This document shows, piece after piece, positions 1 through 8,408 of a stretch of 55,145 bases of DNA. The stretch is from NCBI GenBank assembly GCA_028275025.1, contig JAQCNM010000039.1:1-55145 (forward strand), read 5' to 3'. Numbering within the stretch: position 1 is the first letter of the stretch; each line of letters starts with the position of its first letter. This stretch comes from Halovenus sp. GTDB lineage: Archaea; Halobacteriota; Halobacteria; Halobacteriales; Haloarculaceae. A program made the translations under genes and the position numbers. Below the pieces are notes generated by a model that did no database searches, was not told the origin of the DNA, and saw only the letters and a list, made by a program, of their open reading frames with translations.

Positions 1-18
1 GAGTGCCTCGGGGTCTGC

Positions 19-114
19 GAAATCGGAGATTTCCGTGATGAACGGTGGACACCGTCCACCGAACCTGCGAGCGGGCGATGCCCGCGAGCAGCTGACGAGA
101 GACGAAGTCTCTCG
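19..114. repeat. Array of four mini-hairpins
   Basis: Four perfect inverted repeats follow one another, each with a 3-nt loop. They are 19-33 (6-bp stem, loop gga), 43-61 (8-bp stem, loop acc), 71-85 (6-bp stem, loop gat) and 96-114 (8-bp stem, loop gaa). The stems differ in sequence, so this is a structural array and not a sequence repeat. Coding similarity of the downstream gene fragment starts just after the last hairpin, which suggests that the array marks a junction such as a mobile-element end or a rearrangement scar. No transposase can be seen because the window begins here. Confidence 0.75.
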
Positions 115-122
115 AACCACGT

Positions 123-482
123 GACCCCGGAGCAGTTCACCTCGACGAGTACGGGGTCCCGTACGGCTACACCCCGGTGTTGCTGGCCCGTCCCGACGTT
201 GTCGAGCAGCGGGCCCCCGACCTCCGTGCGTTTCTCCGTGAAACGGGTCGAGGCTACCGGTCCGCCGCCGAGAACCCCACCGAGGCCGCCCGGATGCTCG
301 CCGAGACTGCCGACGGTCCCGAGACACTGGACGACATCGACTTTCTCCAGCAGAGCCAGCGCCAACTCGCGGACACCTACCTGACCGACGACGGGGCCTG
401 GGGCCGGATGACCGAGGACCGCTGGGCGGCCTTCGTCGACTGGCTCGCCGGCGAGGAGGTCCTGACCACCATCGAGGGTAAT
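123..482 (+). pseudogene. NMT1/THI5-like ABC substrate-binding protein fragment
   Basis: The frame open from 96 to 608 encodes a stretch resembling the C-terminal third of the NMT1/THI5 family, the periplasmic-type binding proteins for thiamine-pyrimidine precursors. It shows a YGVPYGYTP segment, LLARPDVVEQ, the helix region RGYRSAAENPTEAARML, and a WGRM..RW segment. A stop at 93-95 lies just upstream, so the N-terminal two thirds are missing. After about 482 the translation turns arginine- and serine-rich and runs into the 3' end of rps2 on the other strand, so the tail is degraded too. I infer a dead remnant truncated at both ends. The family assignment comes from motif recall, not from a search. 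Confidence 0.6.
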
Positions 483-574
483 CGTCGGACACGACCGTCC
501 ACACACCACGGGCTGTTCCGGGTACTACCGACACCTGCGACAGCCGAAAGTCGTCACCCGGTGACTGTCCGGTC

Positions 575-1372
575 TCAGAGCTGGCTCTCGAAGTCCTCGA
601 GCGCGTAGAAGGAGTCGGCACCGCGGTGGTCGAGGGTCTCGTTCGCGAGCAGCCAGTACACCACCGACAGCGCCTTGCGACCCTTGTTGTTCGTCGGAAC
701 GACCAGGTCGACGTTGCTGGTGGTGTTGTTCGAGTCACACATCGCGATAACCGGAATCCCGACCGTGATAGCCTCCTTTACCGCCTGGGAGTCACCGATG
801 GGGTCGGTCACCACGACGACGTCCGGCTCGATGTAGCCGTCGTATGTCGGGTTGGTGAGCGTGCCGGGGATGAACCGGCCGGTACGGGCGCGGGCACCGA
901 CGGCGTCGGCGAACGTCTCCGCGGGGAACCGGCCGTACTGTCGGGAGGAGGCGACCAGTATCTGCTCGGGGTCGTAGCCCGACAGGAAGTTCGCCGCCGT
1001 CCGGATGCGCTGGTCGGTCATCGACACGTCCAGCACGTACAGCCCGTCGGTTCGGACGCGGTGGATGAACCGGCTCATGTCCTCGGTCTTTTGCTGGGTG
1101 CCGATGTGGACACCGGCCCCGAGGTAGTCCTCGACGGGGATGAGCAGGTCCGCCGCGTCGTCCGACATCACGTCCTCGTCGAGCGTGGGTCCAGACGCCG
1201 TGGACTCGGCCGGTTCGTCGCTCTCGGTGTCGGCCTCGTCGGGTTCGGGCACCTCGTCGGGCTCTGTTGGTTCGGCCTCGGCCTCCTCGACCTCGGCGGG
1301 TTGTGCTGTCGTCGTCTCGGGTTCGGTCTCGGGGTCCGACCCGTCGAGACCGTCGTTCTCGTTTCCGCTCAT
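575..1372 (-). CDS. rps2: 30S ribosomal protein S2 (uS2)
   Basis: This is a small-subunit ribosomal protein, 265 aa. The first roughly 75 residues are a very acidic Glu/Asp/Pro/Thr-rich extension typical of haloarchaeal S2. The conserved core follows: [15 protein letters not shown], the [14 protein letters not shown] segment and the PDVVVVTDP motif, then [13 protein letters not shown] near the end. Its ATG overlaps the stop of enolase by 4 nt, so it is the last gene of the ribosomal/RNA polymerase operon. Downstream it converges on the decayed substrate-binding-protein fragment. Confidence 0.97.
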   Translation of the reverse strand: MSGNENDGLDGSDPETEPETTTAQPAEVEEAEAEPTEPDEVPEPDEADTESDEPAESTASGPTLDEDVMSDDAADLLIPVEDYLGAGVHIGTQQKTEDMSRFIHRVRTDGLYVLDVSMTDQRIRTAANFLSGYDPEQILVASSRQYGRFPAETFADAVGARARTGRFIPGTLTNPTYDGYIEPDVVVVTDPIGDSQAVKEAITVGIPVIAMCDSNNTTSNVDLVVPTNNKGRKALSVVYWLLANETLDHRGADSFYALEDFESQL

Positions 1373-2598
1373 GCGTTGTGTTCGATTCTGATGAGTTCGT
1401 TTAGCTTCGCCGTTCGTTCGCCGCCGACCGTGCCCGTCTTTAGATACGGTGCGCCGGTCGCCACGGCGAGGTGGGCGATCGTCGTGTCCTCGGTCTCCCC
1501 GCTCCGGTGCGAGACGACCGGTCTGTACCCGGCTGTGCGCGCCCGCTCGATAGCGTCGAACGCACCCGTCAGTGTGCCGACCTGGTTCGGTTTGACGAGG
1601 ATGCTGTTCGCGGCACCGGCCTCGATGCCGCGGGTCAGCCGCTCGACGCTCGTCACGAACAGGTCGTCGCCACAGAGCAGCGTCCCGTCGTGCTGGGCAG
1701 TGGCCGGTGGCTGTCCACCGACCCGCTCGGTGAGTGTCGCAAAGCCCGCAAACTCTGTTTCGGTCAGCGGGTCCTCGACGTAGACCAGGTCGTGGGTCTC
1801 GATCAACTCTGCCACGTGAGCGAGCTGTTCGTCCGGGCTCCGGGCGGTGTCGCCGTAACGGTAGACACCGGCTGTCTCGTCGTACAGCTCCGTCGCGGCG
1901 ATGTCGAGCCCCATACGCATCTCGAAACCGACGTCGGCGGCGACGCTGTCGACCGCCTCGGCGAGCACCGCGAGCGCCTCGCTGTCGGCGATAGCGGGTG
2001 CCCAGGCTCCCTCGTCACCTTTACCCGCGGCGATACCGCGGTCGGCGAGCAGGTCACCCACCGCGTCGTGGACCGCCGCGTTGGCGAACGCCGCCGCCTC
2101 GGCGGAGGGGGCACCGACCGGAACGGCCAGAAACTCCTGGAAGTCAGTCGCGTCGGCCGCGTGCTCGCCACCGCCGATGACGTTGCCGAGCGGGACCGGC
2201 GCTTCGTCACCGCGAAACGCACCGCCGAGATGCTGAAACAGCGGCGCACCGAGCACGTCCGCGGCGGCGTGTGCGGCCGCCATCGAGAGTGCAACGGCGC
2301 TGTTTGCGCCGATCCGGGAGAAGTCGTCGGTCCCGTCGGCGGCCCGGAGCGCCCGGTCGACCGAGCGCTGGTCCCCGACGTACACCCCGTCGAGCAGACG
2401 CGGGACAGCGTGCTCGCGGGCCGCGGCAATCGCCTCGCGTGCCGGGAGTTCGACGGCCTCGAACCCGCCGGTACTCGCCCCCGAGGGGGCACACGCCCGG
2501 CCGAGACCGCCACTCTCTGTCCGGATGTCGGCCTCTACCGTCGGGTTCCCACGCGAGTCGAGCACCCGACGCAGCACGACATCCGTGACCAGCGTCAC
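1369..2598 (-). CDS. eno: Enolase
   Basis: Phosphopyruvate hydratase, converting 2-phosphoglycerate to phosphoenolpyruvate in glycolysis and gluconeogenesis. The 409-aa protein opens with the family signature [14 protein letters not shown]. It contains the Mg-binding EDPL motif, GDDLFVT, the catalytic lysine region [14 protein letters not shown], and the [18 protein letters not shown] motif. The start is GTG, inside a 4-nt overlap with the rpoK stop. Location within the ribosomal operon is the usual archaeal arrangement. Confidence 0.97.
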   Translation of the reverse strand: MTLVTDVVLRRVLDSRGNPTVEADIRTESGGLGRACAPSGASTGGFEAVELPAREAIAAAREHAVPRLLDGVYVGDQRSVDRALRAADGTDDFSRIGANSAVALSMAAAHAAADVLGAPLFQHLGGAFRGDEAPVPLGNVIGGGEHAADATDFQEFLAVPVGAPSAEAAAFANAAVHDAVGDLLADRGIAAGKGDEGAWAPAIADSEALAVLAEAVDSVAADVGFEMRMGLDIAATELYDETAGVYRYGDTARSPDEQLAHVAELIETHDLVYVEDPLTETEFAGFATLTERVGGQPPATAQHDGTLLCGDDLFVTSVERLTRGIEAGAANSILVKPNQVGTLTGAFDAIERARTAGYRPVVSHRSGETEDTTIAHLAVATGAPYLKTGTVGGERTAKLNELIRIEHNA

Positions 2599-2774
2599 CG
2601 GCGCTCACCTCGACGGACGGTGAACGGCAACACGTCGGCGTCGTACTCCTCGGCGGCGATGAGTATCGGCTCGGTCTGGTCTGTCTCCACGAGCACCGGC
2701 GCACCGTACGCCACCTGGAGCGCTCGTGCACCGATGATACGGGCACGCTCGTAGCGGTTGTCTGTCCTGACCAT
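2595..2774 (-). CDS. rpoK: RNA polymerase subunit K (Rpo6/omega homologue)
   Basis: A 59-aa subunit of the archaeal RNA polymerase, equivalent to bacterial omega and eukaryotic Rpb6, which helps assemble the largest subunit. Family features are [20 protein letters not shown] near the N-terminus and an acidic middle. The ATG at 2774 directly follows the rpoN stop codon region, and the stop overlaps the enolase GTG. The gene is shorter than most reading-frame cutoffs but is unmistakable by sequence and context. Confidence 0.95.
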   Translation of the reverse strand: MVRTDNRYERARIIGARALQVAYGAPVLVETDQTEPILIAAEEYDADVLPFTVRRGERR

Positions 2775-2974
2775 TATTGATACGGCGCGACGATGTCCAC
2801 GAGGTCCTTGTGAGACACCAGCATCCGCCGGCAGCAGTGGCGGTCGATGCCCAGGTCGTCGAGCACCTTCTCGGGGTCTTCAGGGTCGTCGGCCTCCCGG
2901 GTGCGCTGTTTGAACTCCTCCCAGTGTTCGCCGACGACGTTACCACAGGTGAAACACCGGACTGGTACCATCAT
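2774..2974 (-). CDS. rpoN: RNA polymerase subunit N (Rpo10)
   Basis: Zinc-binding RNA polymerase subunit N of 65-66 aa. It shows the N-terminal zinc knuckle [11 protein letters not shown] and the second half [17 protein letters not shown]. These four cysteines are the family's zinc ligands. Two ATG codons lie in tandem (2974 and 2971). The usual archaeal start is [10 protein letters not shown], so 2971 is equally likely. A longer in-frame extension upstream lies inside rps9 in another frame and is not coding for this gene. The gene sits between rps9 and rpoK in the operon. Confidence 0.95.
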   Translation of the reverse strand: MMVPVRCFTCGNVVGEHWEEFKQRTREADDPEDPEKVLDDLGIDRHCCRRMLVSHKDLVDIVAPYQ

Positions 2975-2981
2975 CGCTGGC

Positions 2982-3380
2982 TCACCTGTAGGACTTCTGG
3001 TAGCGGGCCCGTGCGCCCGGGCCGCCCCACTTCTTGGACTCGCGCTGGCGCACGTCGTTGACCAGTAGCGACCGGTCGAACTCCCGGTACGCGTCGCGCA
3101 GTTCCGCGTCGTTGGTGTGCTCGACGACCCCGCGTGCGATGGCCGTTCGCACCGCGTCGGCCTGACCGACCGTCCCACCACCCTCGACGGAGATGGAGAT
3201 GTCGACGTTGTTGCGGACGTTCCGGTCGATGACCCGGAACGGCTCCAACATCTTCAGTCGGGCCAACTCCGGTTCGACCAGTTCGACCGGCTGGGCGTTG
3301 ACCCGTATCTTGCCGGAGCCGTCTCGGACTGTCGCCCGTGCGATCGCGGTCTTCTTTTTGCCTGATGTGTTCGTTACCAT
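2982..3380 (-). CDS. rps9: 30S ribosomal protein S9 (uS9)
   Basis: A 132-aa small-subunit protein. The N-terminal [20 protein letters not shown] segment and the C-terminal [17 protein letters not shown] tail, which reaches the P-site tRNA in known ribosomes, identify it. The start overlaps the end of rpl13 by 7 nt, so the two are translationally linked. It belongs to the rpl18e-rpl13-rps9-rpoN-rpoK-eno-rps2 run. Confidence 0.97.
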   Translation of the reverse strand: MVTNTSGKKKTAIARATVRDGSGKIRVNAQPVELVEPELARLKMLEPFRVIDRNVRNNVDISISVEGGGTVGQADAVRTAIARGVVEHTNDAELRDAYREFDRSLLVNDVRQRESKKWGGPGARARYQKSYR

Positions 3381-3808
3381 GTAACGTTCGCCCCAAGTGA
3401 CTCGCTGATATCGCCCAGTGAGACAAAGCGGATGTTCGAGAGCCTGTCCAGCGACGTGTCTTCGAGTCGCTCGGCCTCGTCGTACGGGTTGCCGACGTAC
3501 ACCCGGACGTTCTCGAAGGCCTCCCGACCCCGAGACTGCTTGTACGGCAGCATGCCGCGGATCGAGCGCTTGAAGATACGGTCCGGACGCTTCGGGTAGC
3601 GTGGCCCACGGTCCGACCCGTGTGCCCGTCGTTCGAGGTACTTCTCCTCGAGTTGACCCTCGCGGCCCGTGATGACCGCCCGCTCGGCGTTGACCACGGC
3701 GACCCGCTCGCCGTCGAGTGTCCGCTCGGCCACCTGTGACGCGACACGGCCGAGGATGCAGTCCTGTGTGTCGACCACCAGGTCGGCATCGAACTCGGCG
3801 TAGCTCAT
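3374..3808 (-). CDS. rpl13: 50S ribosomal protein L13 (uL13)
   Basis: Large-subunit protein of 144 aa. Recognisable parts are [13 protein letters not shown], the [11 protein letters not shown] segment, and the strongly conserved [26 protein letters not shown] block. The start overlaps the rpl18e stop by 4 nt. Composition is acidic outside the RNA-binding block, as expected for a halophile. Confidence 0.97.
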   Translation of the reverse strand: MSYAEFDADLVVDTQDCILGRVASQVAERTLDGERVAVVNAERAVITGREGQLEEKYLERRAHGSDRGPRYPKRPDRIFKRSIRGMLPYKQSRGREAFENVRVYVGNPYDEAERLEDTSLDRLSNIRFVSLGDISESLGANVTW

Positions 3809-4152
3809 CGCATCACCCGTACGTCGGAGCCGTCGGGGTTCTCTTCGAGTAGCTGTTCAAGTAACAGGGTCTCGCCGACCTGATCGATCTTTGTCCGTGC
3901 CGTTCCCGAGAAGTCCACGGCCGCGACGGTGACCTCCTTTGTCAGTACGCCGCTGCCGAGCACCTTGCCGGGGACGACTACGGTCTCTTCCTCCCGGGCG
4001 TAGCGCTCGATGCGCCCCAGGTTCACCTCGGCGTGGGTGCGTCGTGGCGCCTCCAGGCGATCTGCAATGTCCTGGTAGACGTCAGCGCCCTGCCGGGCAG
4101 CCGATTTCAACTCGGCGATGAGACCCTCCAGTCGTGGGTTTGTCTTACTCAT
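3805..4152 (-). CDS. rpl18e: 50S ribosomal protein L18e (eL18)
   Basis: Archaeal/eukaryotic-type large-subunit protein, 115 aa. It starts with the [19 protein letters not shown] segment and contains the [26 protein letters not shown] core. The gene begins 19 nt after the 3' end of tRNA-Leu in the same transcript. Its stop overlaps the rpl13 start. Confidence 0.96.
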   Translation of the reverse strand: MSKTNPRLEGLIAELKSAARQGADVYQDIADRLEAPRRTHAEVNLGRIERYAREEETVVVPGKVLGSGVLTKEVTVAAVDFSGTARTKIDQVGETLLLEQLLEENPDGSDVRVMR

Positions 4153-4170
4153 AACGGTCCTCCTGAAAAC

Positions 4171-4255
4171 TGCAGGGAGCAGGATTTGAACCTGCGGACC
4201 CCTACGGGACAGCGCCCTGAACGCTGCGCCGTTGGCCTGACTTGGCTATCCCTGC
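4171..4255 (-). tRNA. tRNA-Leu(CAG)
   Basis: An 85-nt class II tRNA. The acceptor stem GCAGGGA pairs perfectly with TCCCTGC, followed by discriminator A (complement of 4171). The T arm is GCAGG-TTCAAAT-CCTGC. The anticodon stem encloses the loop TTCAGGG with anticodon CAG (complement of 4217-4219), and there is a long variable arm. No CCA is encoded and no intron is visible. It lies between rpoD and rpl18e inside the ribosomal operon, so it must be cut from a long precursor or have its own promoter. Confidence 0.96.
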
Positions 4256-4396
4256 GCGGTTGTACTCTTTGCGCTGAACCAGTCAAATCGTTTTCGGTCC
4301 CGAACGCACCGTCCGGTCGACGGGACGACCGCCACCCGCTCTCCGGGTGACCGTCGCGGCGTCGTGTCGACCGCACCGTCCGGCGCGCTCGTCGGC

Positions 4397-5194
4397 TCAT
4401 AGCTGAACTGCCTCCGCTAGCTCCACACCACGGGAGCGCAGCGAACCGGCCGCCTCCTCGACGAGCTGGTCTGCCGACAGCGAGCCGTCGGTCTCGACGT
4501 GGAACACGAACGCCTCCTCGACGTCTGTGAGCTCGAGCTCGCGGTCGGGGTACCGGTTGCGGAGGTTGTTGTCGAACGTCTCCGTGGCGACCAGGTCACC
4601 GTCGCTTGCGTCTGTCACTGCGTGCTCCGGCGCCCCCTCCTCGATGACGCCCCGAACGATCCGTGTCTCGTCGTCGTCGAACTCGCCACGGGGGCCAGCG
4701 TCCTCGACCCGCTGGAGGTGCCGGTAGCCGACCGCCACCCCGCCCTGGTGTTTGGCGTGCTCTTGGCCGACGTCGAGCACCGCGTCGGCCTCAATCTGGA
4801 GTCGCTGGTCGGACTTGAGATCGATTACGGGGACGTTCTCGTCTGCGGGCTCGACCATCGGGTCGTTTGCCACCAGATCACCCGAGTAGGCGGTCCGGGT
4901 CTCCGCGGCGGCCTCGCGGTCTGGCCCCGAGACGTCGAGCGAGAGGGTCACCTCGTCGCCGTGCTCGAACTCACCGGGTGGTGTGGTCAGCGGCACCAGC
5001 CCCAAGCGGAGTCCGATCTGCTCGTCGAACATCACACTCGAGTTCTCGATCACGCGGACGGTGTCGATACTGAACGTCGGAACGTCGGCGAGCATCGCCC
5101 GGCGGATACCGTTTGCGAACGCCGGGGTCATCGGCCGAGCGACGAACCTGGCCTCGCGGTCGCCGTGTTCGACGAACTGGACCTCGTACTCCAT
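4397..5194 (-). CDS. rpoD: RNA polymerase subunit D (Rpo3)
   Basis: A 265-aa archaeal RNA polymerase subunit equivalent to the alpha N-terminal domain and Rpb3, which with Rpo11 nucleates enzyme assembly. The start [17 protein letters not shown], the [21 protein letters not shown] dimerisation block and the [12 protein letters not shown] motif identify it. The ATG at 5194 is chosen over a longer in-frame extension because that extension lies within rps11. It begins 2 nt after the rps11 stop. A 141-nt spacer with no gene separates its stop from tRNA-Leu. Confidence 0.96.
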   Translation of the reverse strand: MEYEVQFVEHGDREARFVARPMTPAFANGIRRAMLADVPTFSIDTVRVIENSSVMFDEQIGLRLGLVPLTTPPGEFEHGDEVTLSLDVSGPDREAAAETRTAYSGDLVANDPMVEPADENVPVIDLKSDQRLQIEADAVLDVGQEHAKHQGGVAVGYRHLQRVEDAGPRGEFDDDETRIVRGVIEEGAPEHAVTDASDGDLVATETFDNNLRNRYPDRELELTDVEEAFVFHVETDGSLSADQLVEEAAGSLRSRGVELAEAVQL

Positions 5195-5196
5195 GG

Positions 5197-5583
5197 TCAG
5201 AAGCCCGCGTTCTTTGGTGCGCGGGTGCCGTCGTGTGGCGTCGGTGTGACGTCTTCGATACGGCCGATCTCCAACCCGGCCCGCGCCAGGGCACGGATCG
5301 TCGCCTGCGCACCCGGACCCGGGTTCTGTTGCTGGTTCCCGCCGGGGCCACGAACGCGGACGTGGACGCCGTCGATACCCTTTGCGAGCACCTCCTCTGC
5401 GGCCTCCTCGGCCATCTGCATCGCCGCGTACGGCGACGCCTCGTCGCGGTTCTGTTTCACCACGGTCCCACCGCTCGACTTCGCCAGCGTCTCTGCCCCT
5501 GTCTGGTCGGTGATGGTGATGATGGTGTTGTTGAACGATGCGTGCACGTGGGCGACTCCCCACTTGTCTGTGTCTTCTGCCAT
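5197..5583 (-). CDS. rps11: 30S ribosomal protein S11 (uS11)
   Basis: A 128-aa protein with the conserved [20 protein letters not shown] start, [19 protein letters not shown] and the C-terminal [10 protein letters not shown] motif. It lies between rps4 (3-nt gap) and rpoD. The order rps13-rps4-rps11-rpoD is the standard archaeal arrangement. Confidence 0.97.
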   Translation of the reverse strand: MAEDTDKWGVAHVHASFNNTIITITDQTGAETLAKSSGGTVVKQNRDEASPYAAMQMAEEAAEEVLAKGIDGVHVRVRGPGGNQQQNPGPGAQATIRALARAGLEIGRIEDVTPTPHDGTRAPKNAGF

Positions 5584-5586
5584 TGT

Positions 5587-6108
5587 TTACTGGTCTGCCC
5601 GTTCTGGGTGGAGTTCGTCTGTCAGCGGTGACGAACTGTCGAAGTTGATCGTCGACTCCTCTGCGGTGGTCACGGTGTAAGAGGGGACACGGACCTGGCT
5701 GCCCTCGACGGTGATGTGACCGTGGCTGATGAACTGCCGGGCCTGTTTTGCCGTGTTGGCGTACCCCTTTCGGTAGACCTGTGTCTGGAGACGCCGCTCC
5801 AGGATGTCGGTCACCTCGAGTGCCAGCACGTCGTCGAGCGTGTCCTCCGACCCGAGCACGCCGATGCGCCGGAGCCGGTCGAGAAACTCCTGTCCCTCGC
5901 GGTCTGCGGCACCGACGTCGCCGCCCGCGCTCCCGATGAGGCTCCGGGCCTCGCGGCGGTACTGTCTGAGGGAGGACTCGGAGCGCCAGAGCTCCTCTTT
6001 GTTCTTCAGGCCGTAGGTGCTCACCAGACCCGCCTCCTCGGCGATTCGCTCGCCCTGGTAGGGGTGGTTCGGCGTCTCGTAGAACGTGGTGTTGGTACCA
6101 AGAGCCAT
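5587..6108 (-). CDS. rps4: 30S ribosomal protein S4 (uS4)
   Basis: A primary 16S rRNA-binding protein, 173 aa. It begins [22 protein letters not shown], contains the [11 protein letters not shown] segment, and has an S4 RNA-binding domain at about residues 105-165 ([21 protein letters not shown]). Its ATG shares one base with the rps13 stop, a TAATG junction that favours translational coupling. Confidence 0.97.
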   Translation of the reverse strand: MALGTNTTFYETPNHPYQGERIAEEAGLVSTYGLKNKEELWRSESSLRQYRREARSLIGSAGGDVGAADREGQEFLDRLRRIGVLGSEDTLDDVLALEVTDILERRLQTQVYRKGYANTAKQARQFISHGHITVEGSQVRVPSYTVTTAEESTINFDSSSPLTDELHPERADQ

Positions 6109-6617
6109 TACTCCTCCTCGGCCTCCGCGGCCTGTTCTTCCTTTATAGCCTCGACGTTCACGCCGATCGTACCCTCGGTACGACCTGTCGACTTTGTTCG
6201 CTGGCCACGCACCTTCTGACCGCGCTTGTGCCGCACGCCCCGGTAGGAGTCGATCATCTTCATCCGGTTGATGTCCTGCCGGCGCGTGATACTGAGGTCG
6301 TTACCGACCTTGTGTGTCGTCTCACCGTCGAAAAAGTCAGACCGATGGTTCGTCATCCACGCGGGCACCTCGTCCTCGTACCCGTCGACGGTCTCGACCA
6401 CCCGGTCGATCTGCTCGTCTTCGAGCGCACCGAACGTCGCGGTGCGGTCCACGTCTGCCTTTTCGGCGATGATGCGGGCTGTTCGCCGTCCGATTCCGTT
6501 GAGGTCTGTCAGCGAGCGCTCGACGGACTTTGTTCCGTCAAGATCGGTCTGACCGATGCGGACGAAGTAGCGAAGTTCGTCGTCCGCCTCGTCTGTCTCT
6601 GGTTCTTCTGCACTCAT
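6108..6617 (-). CDS. rps13: 30S ribosomal protein S13 (uS13)
   Basis: A 169-aa protein of the small-subunit head. It has the archaeal-length N-terminus, [12 protein letters not shown], the [12 protein letters not shown] helix-hairpin-helix, and the C-terminal [22 protein letters not shown] tail near the decoding site. The ATG at 6617 is preferred because an in-frame GTG at 6632 falls on the last base of tRNA-Ser. It is the first protein gene after the operon's promoter and tRNA-Ser. Confidence 0.96.
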   Translation of the reverse strand: MSAEEPETDEADDELRYFVRIGQTDLDGTKSVERSLTDLNGIGRRTARIIAEKADVDRTATFGALEDEQIDRVVETVDGYEDEVPAWMTNHRSDFFDGETTHKVGNDLSITRRQDINRMKMIDSYRGVRHKRGQKVRGQRTKSTGRTEGTIGVNVEAIKEEQAAEAEEE

Positions 6618-6631
6618 GTGTGTGGTGTCCA

Positions 6632-6714
6632 CGTCGTGGCGGGGATTCGAACCCCGGAGGCATTACGCCACATGGTTAGCAACCATGCGCCTTGGGCCGC
6701 TTGGCTACCACGAC
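6632..6714 (-). tRNA. tRNA-Ser(GCT)
   Basis: An 83-nt class II tRNA. The acceptor stem GTCGTGG pairs with CCACGAC, with G as discriminator base. The T arm is CGGGG-TTCGAAT-CCCCG. The anticodon stem CATGG/CCATG encloses TTGCTAA with anticodon GCT (complement of 6678-6680), and a long variable arm is present. No intron is seen. It is the first element of the ribosomal operon, 15 nt before rps13. Confidence 0.96.
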
Positions 6715-6797
6715 TCGTTGTGCTAATACTCACGCCCCCTGCGGGACTCGGGGTTCGGGACCCCTGCACGATTCTACACGTAACTCCCAGGCGTATC

Positions 6798-6805
6798 TAT
6801 ATAAA
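6798..6805 (-). promoter_or_regulatory. TATA box of the ribosomal operon
   Basis: On the minus strand this reads TTTATATA, a near-consensus archaeal TATA box. It lies about 85 nt upstream of tRNA-Ser, and no other strong TATA element was noticed before rps13. I infer that it drives tRNA-Ser and the downstream ribosomal protein / polymerase genes. Confidence 0.7.
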
Positions 6806-6906
6806 CACAACGGTCCCAGGCGGGTGTGGGCTCTGCTGTCGCACCTGGACACCCACACCGGCTTGTCGTCTCCGGGTTTCCGATCGACCACCGGTTCCGG
6901 CGGCGC

Positions 6907-7491
6907 TCAGGTCGTCTGTGAGTACTCGTCGATCCACTCCTGCAACGAGATCCCCATCGTCGCCTGTGTGATAGCGTTCGAGGAGGCCACGTTCGCGCTC
7001 TTTACCAGCTCCGCCTCCAGGGTCCGGTCGGGAATCTCGCCGATGTAGTGGGGGATGGCACGCTGGACGGCCAACGGACAGCCGACCTCGTGTGCGAGGC
7101 CGTACCCCGACAGCGAGTGGGGGACGACTCCGCTCGCGTACTCCGGGTCCGGGTCGACCAGGTCGCTCTCGACCACGTCGACGTACTCGTAGCACTTCCC
7201 GACGTCGTGTAACAGGGCGGCGGCGACGGCGACGTCGCGGTCGGGGTCGGCACCGTGGAACGCGCGCTGTTCGGCGGCGGTATCGCTGGCGATACGGGCA
7301 ACACCGCGGACGTGCTCGACGTTCGACACCTCGTGGATGTTCCAGGCGTAGGGGATGTCACCGATGTCTGCCCAGCCACCCCGCTGGAGCCCCAGCACCC
7401 ACGCCCGGACAACCGTCTCCCGCAGGCTCCCCTCGTCGATTGTCTCGAGTTCCGGCAGCGCCGCCCGTACCTGACTCTCGTGGTCCGGCAT
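6907..7491 (-). CDS. HD-domain phosphohydrolase family protein
   Basis: A 194-aa soluble protein with a metal-dependent HD fold. The first ligand histidine lies in NIHEVSNVEHVRGVARIA, followed by the signature ALLHDVGKCYEY. A later PHYIGE histidine may complete the site, and the C-terminal part resembles YfbR/HDIG-type nucleotidases. The substrate is unknown. The ATG lies 3 nt after the stop of the EthD-domain gene, so the two probably form an operon transcribed from a TATA box near 8239. Confidence 0.75.
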   Translation of the reverse strand: MPDHESQVRAALPELETIDEGSLRETVVRAWVLGLQRGGWADIGDIPYAWNIHEVSNVEHVRGVARIASDTAAEQRAFHGADPDRDVAVAAALLHDVGKCYEYVDVVESDLVDPDPEYASGVVPHSLSGYGLAHEVGCPLAVQRAIPHYIGEIPDRTLEAELVKSANVASSNAITQATMGISLQEWIDEYSQTT

Positions 7492-7494
7492 CGC

Positions 7495-8211
7495 TCACTG
7501 TCTCTCCAGACGCACCGTCTCACGGCCGATGAACCGGGGGCGACGGTCGATTGCCAGAAAGTTGTTCACGTCCTCGCGGGCCCGCTTTGCCATCCCCTTC
7601 TCCGGGTCGTAGTCCCGGGAGCCCGCACCGCCCAGGGCATCCTGAAGCGCGCCTACGTCCTCGAAGTAGAGCTCCGCGACCCCGTCGAAGGCGGCGTGTT
7701 CGGGCTCGGCCGGCAGCACCGTCGCGTACCGCACGACACCCTCTATCTCGCGGGCGATGGGGGTGTGGTTGTGCTGCCAGTACTCGACAAACGCCTCGTG
7801 GCTCATCCCCTCCTGGCGAACGAGAAACGCCGAGTGCTTGTACAGCCCGTCGGTGTCGCCGTCCACGTCGTCGCGCTGTACCGTCTCCTCGCCGGCGAAC
7901 CGGGTGAGTGCCCCCAGGTCCGCGAAGTTTCTCACGTCGGTGTTCACCGCCGCGACCGCCTCGCGCCCGAAGTCTGGTTCGTGGTCACCCCGGCTCCCGA
8001 ACACCTCGTACAGCTCTGTCAGGCTCTCGAAGTAGAGTTCGGCCAGTCCGTCGAACTCCGCGTTCTCGGGGTCGGTCGGCAACACTATGTTGTACCTGCG
8101 AACACCCGCGATGTCCTCGGCGAGCGGGGCGTGTGTCTCCCGCCAGTAGTCGGCAAAGGCCTCGTGGGTGGTCCCCTTCTTGCGTGTGAGCAGAACGATC
8201 TGCTTGTACAT
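7495..8211 (-). CDS. Double EthD-domain protein
   Basis: A 238-aa protein made of two similar halves of the dimeric alpha-beta barrel (EthD) type. Half 1 has YKQIVLLTRKKGTTHEAF..YWRETHAPLA and half 2 has YKHSAFLVRQEGMSHEAF..YWQHNHTPIA. Each is followed by a VRRYNIVLP / VRYATVLP strand and an EFDGLAELYF / AFDGVAELYF segment. EthD domains often act in small oxidative or decarboxylation reactions, but no substrate can be named. The ATG at 8211 is chosen because a TATA box sits 28 nt upstream. A longer in-frame extension is unlikely. It is upstream of the HD-domain gene in a likely operon. Confidence 0.8.
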   Translation of the reverse strand: MYKQIVLLTRKKGTTHEAFADYWRETHAPLAEDIAGVRRYNIVLPTDPENAEFDGLAELYFESLTELYEVFGSRGDHEPDFGREAVAAVNTDVRNFADLGALTRFAGEETVQRDDVDGDTDGLYKHSAFLVRQEGMSHEAFVEYWQHNHTPIAREIEGVVRYATVLPAEPEHAAFDGVAELYFEDVGALQDALGGAGSRDYDPEKGMAKRAREDVNNFLAIDRRPRFIGRETVRLERQ

Positions 8212-8234
8212 CGTCAACTCGTTCTCGCCGTCGA

Positions 8235-8243
8235 CAAATAAAT
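8235..8243 (-). promoter_or_regulatory. TATA box for EthD/HD operon
   Basis: The minus strand reads ATTTATTTG, centred 28 nt upstream of the ATG at 8211. This spacing predicts a leaderless transcript and supports the chosen start. Confidence 0.6.
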
Positions 8244-8408
8244 CTAGAGGGGTTCCGGGCGGGCGATATCGACACTCCCGGTCTCTGCGGCGTCCCCGGT
8301 CACACATAGGCCCAGAATCGCCGGTCGGTCGCGCGTCACCGACTGGCTGTGGTGTCGTCGGCCGGTTGCCTGGGTCGGTCGACCGCCCCGGGTGCGGCCG
8401 TCACCGGC

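Noticed and set aside
626-1783. A 385-codon plus-strand frame opposite rps2 and enolase
   Set aside because: It is the shadow of two well-supported minus-strand genes; high GC keeps antisense frames open. It has no family features.
4256-4396. Possible small gene between rpoD and tRNA-Leu
   Set aside because: Only arginine-rich frames without start signals are seen. I regard it as a processing spacer.
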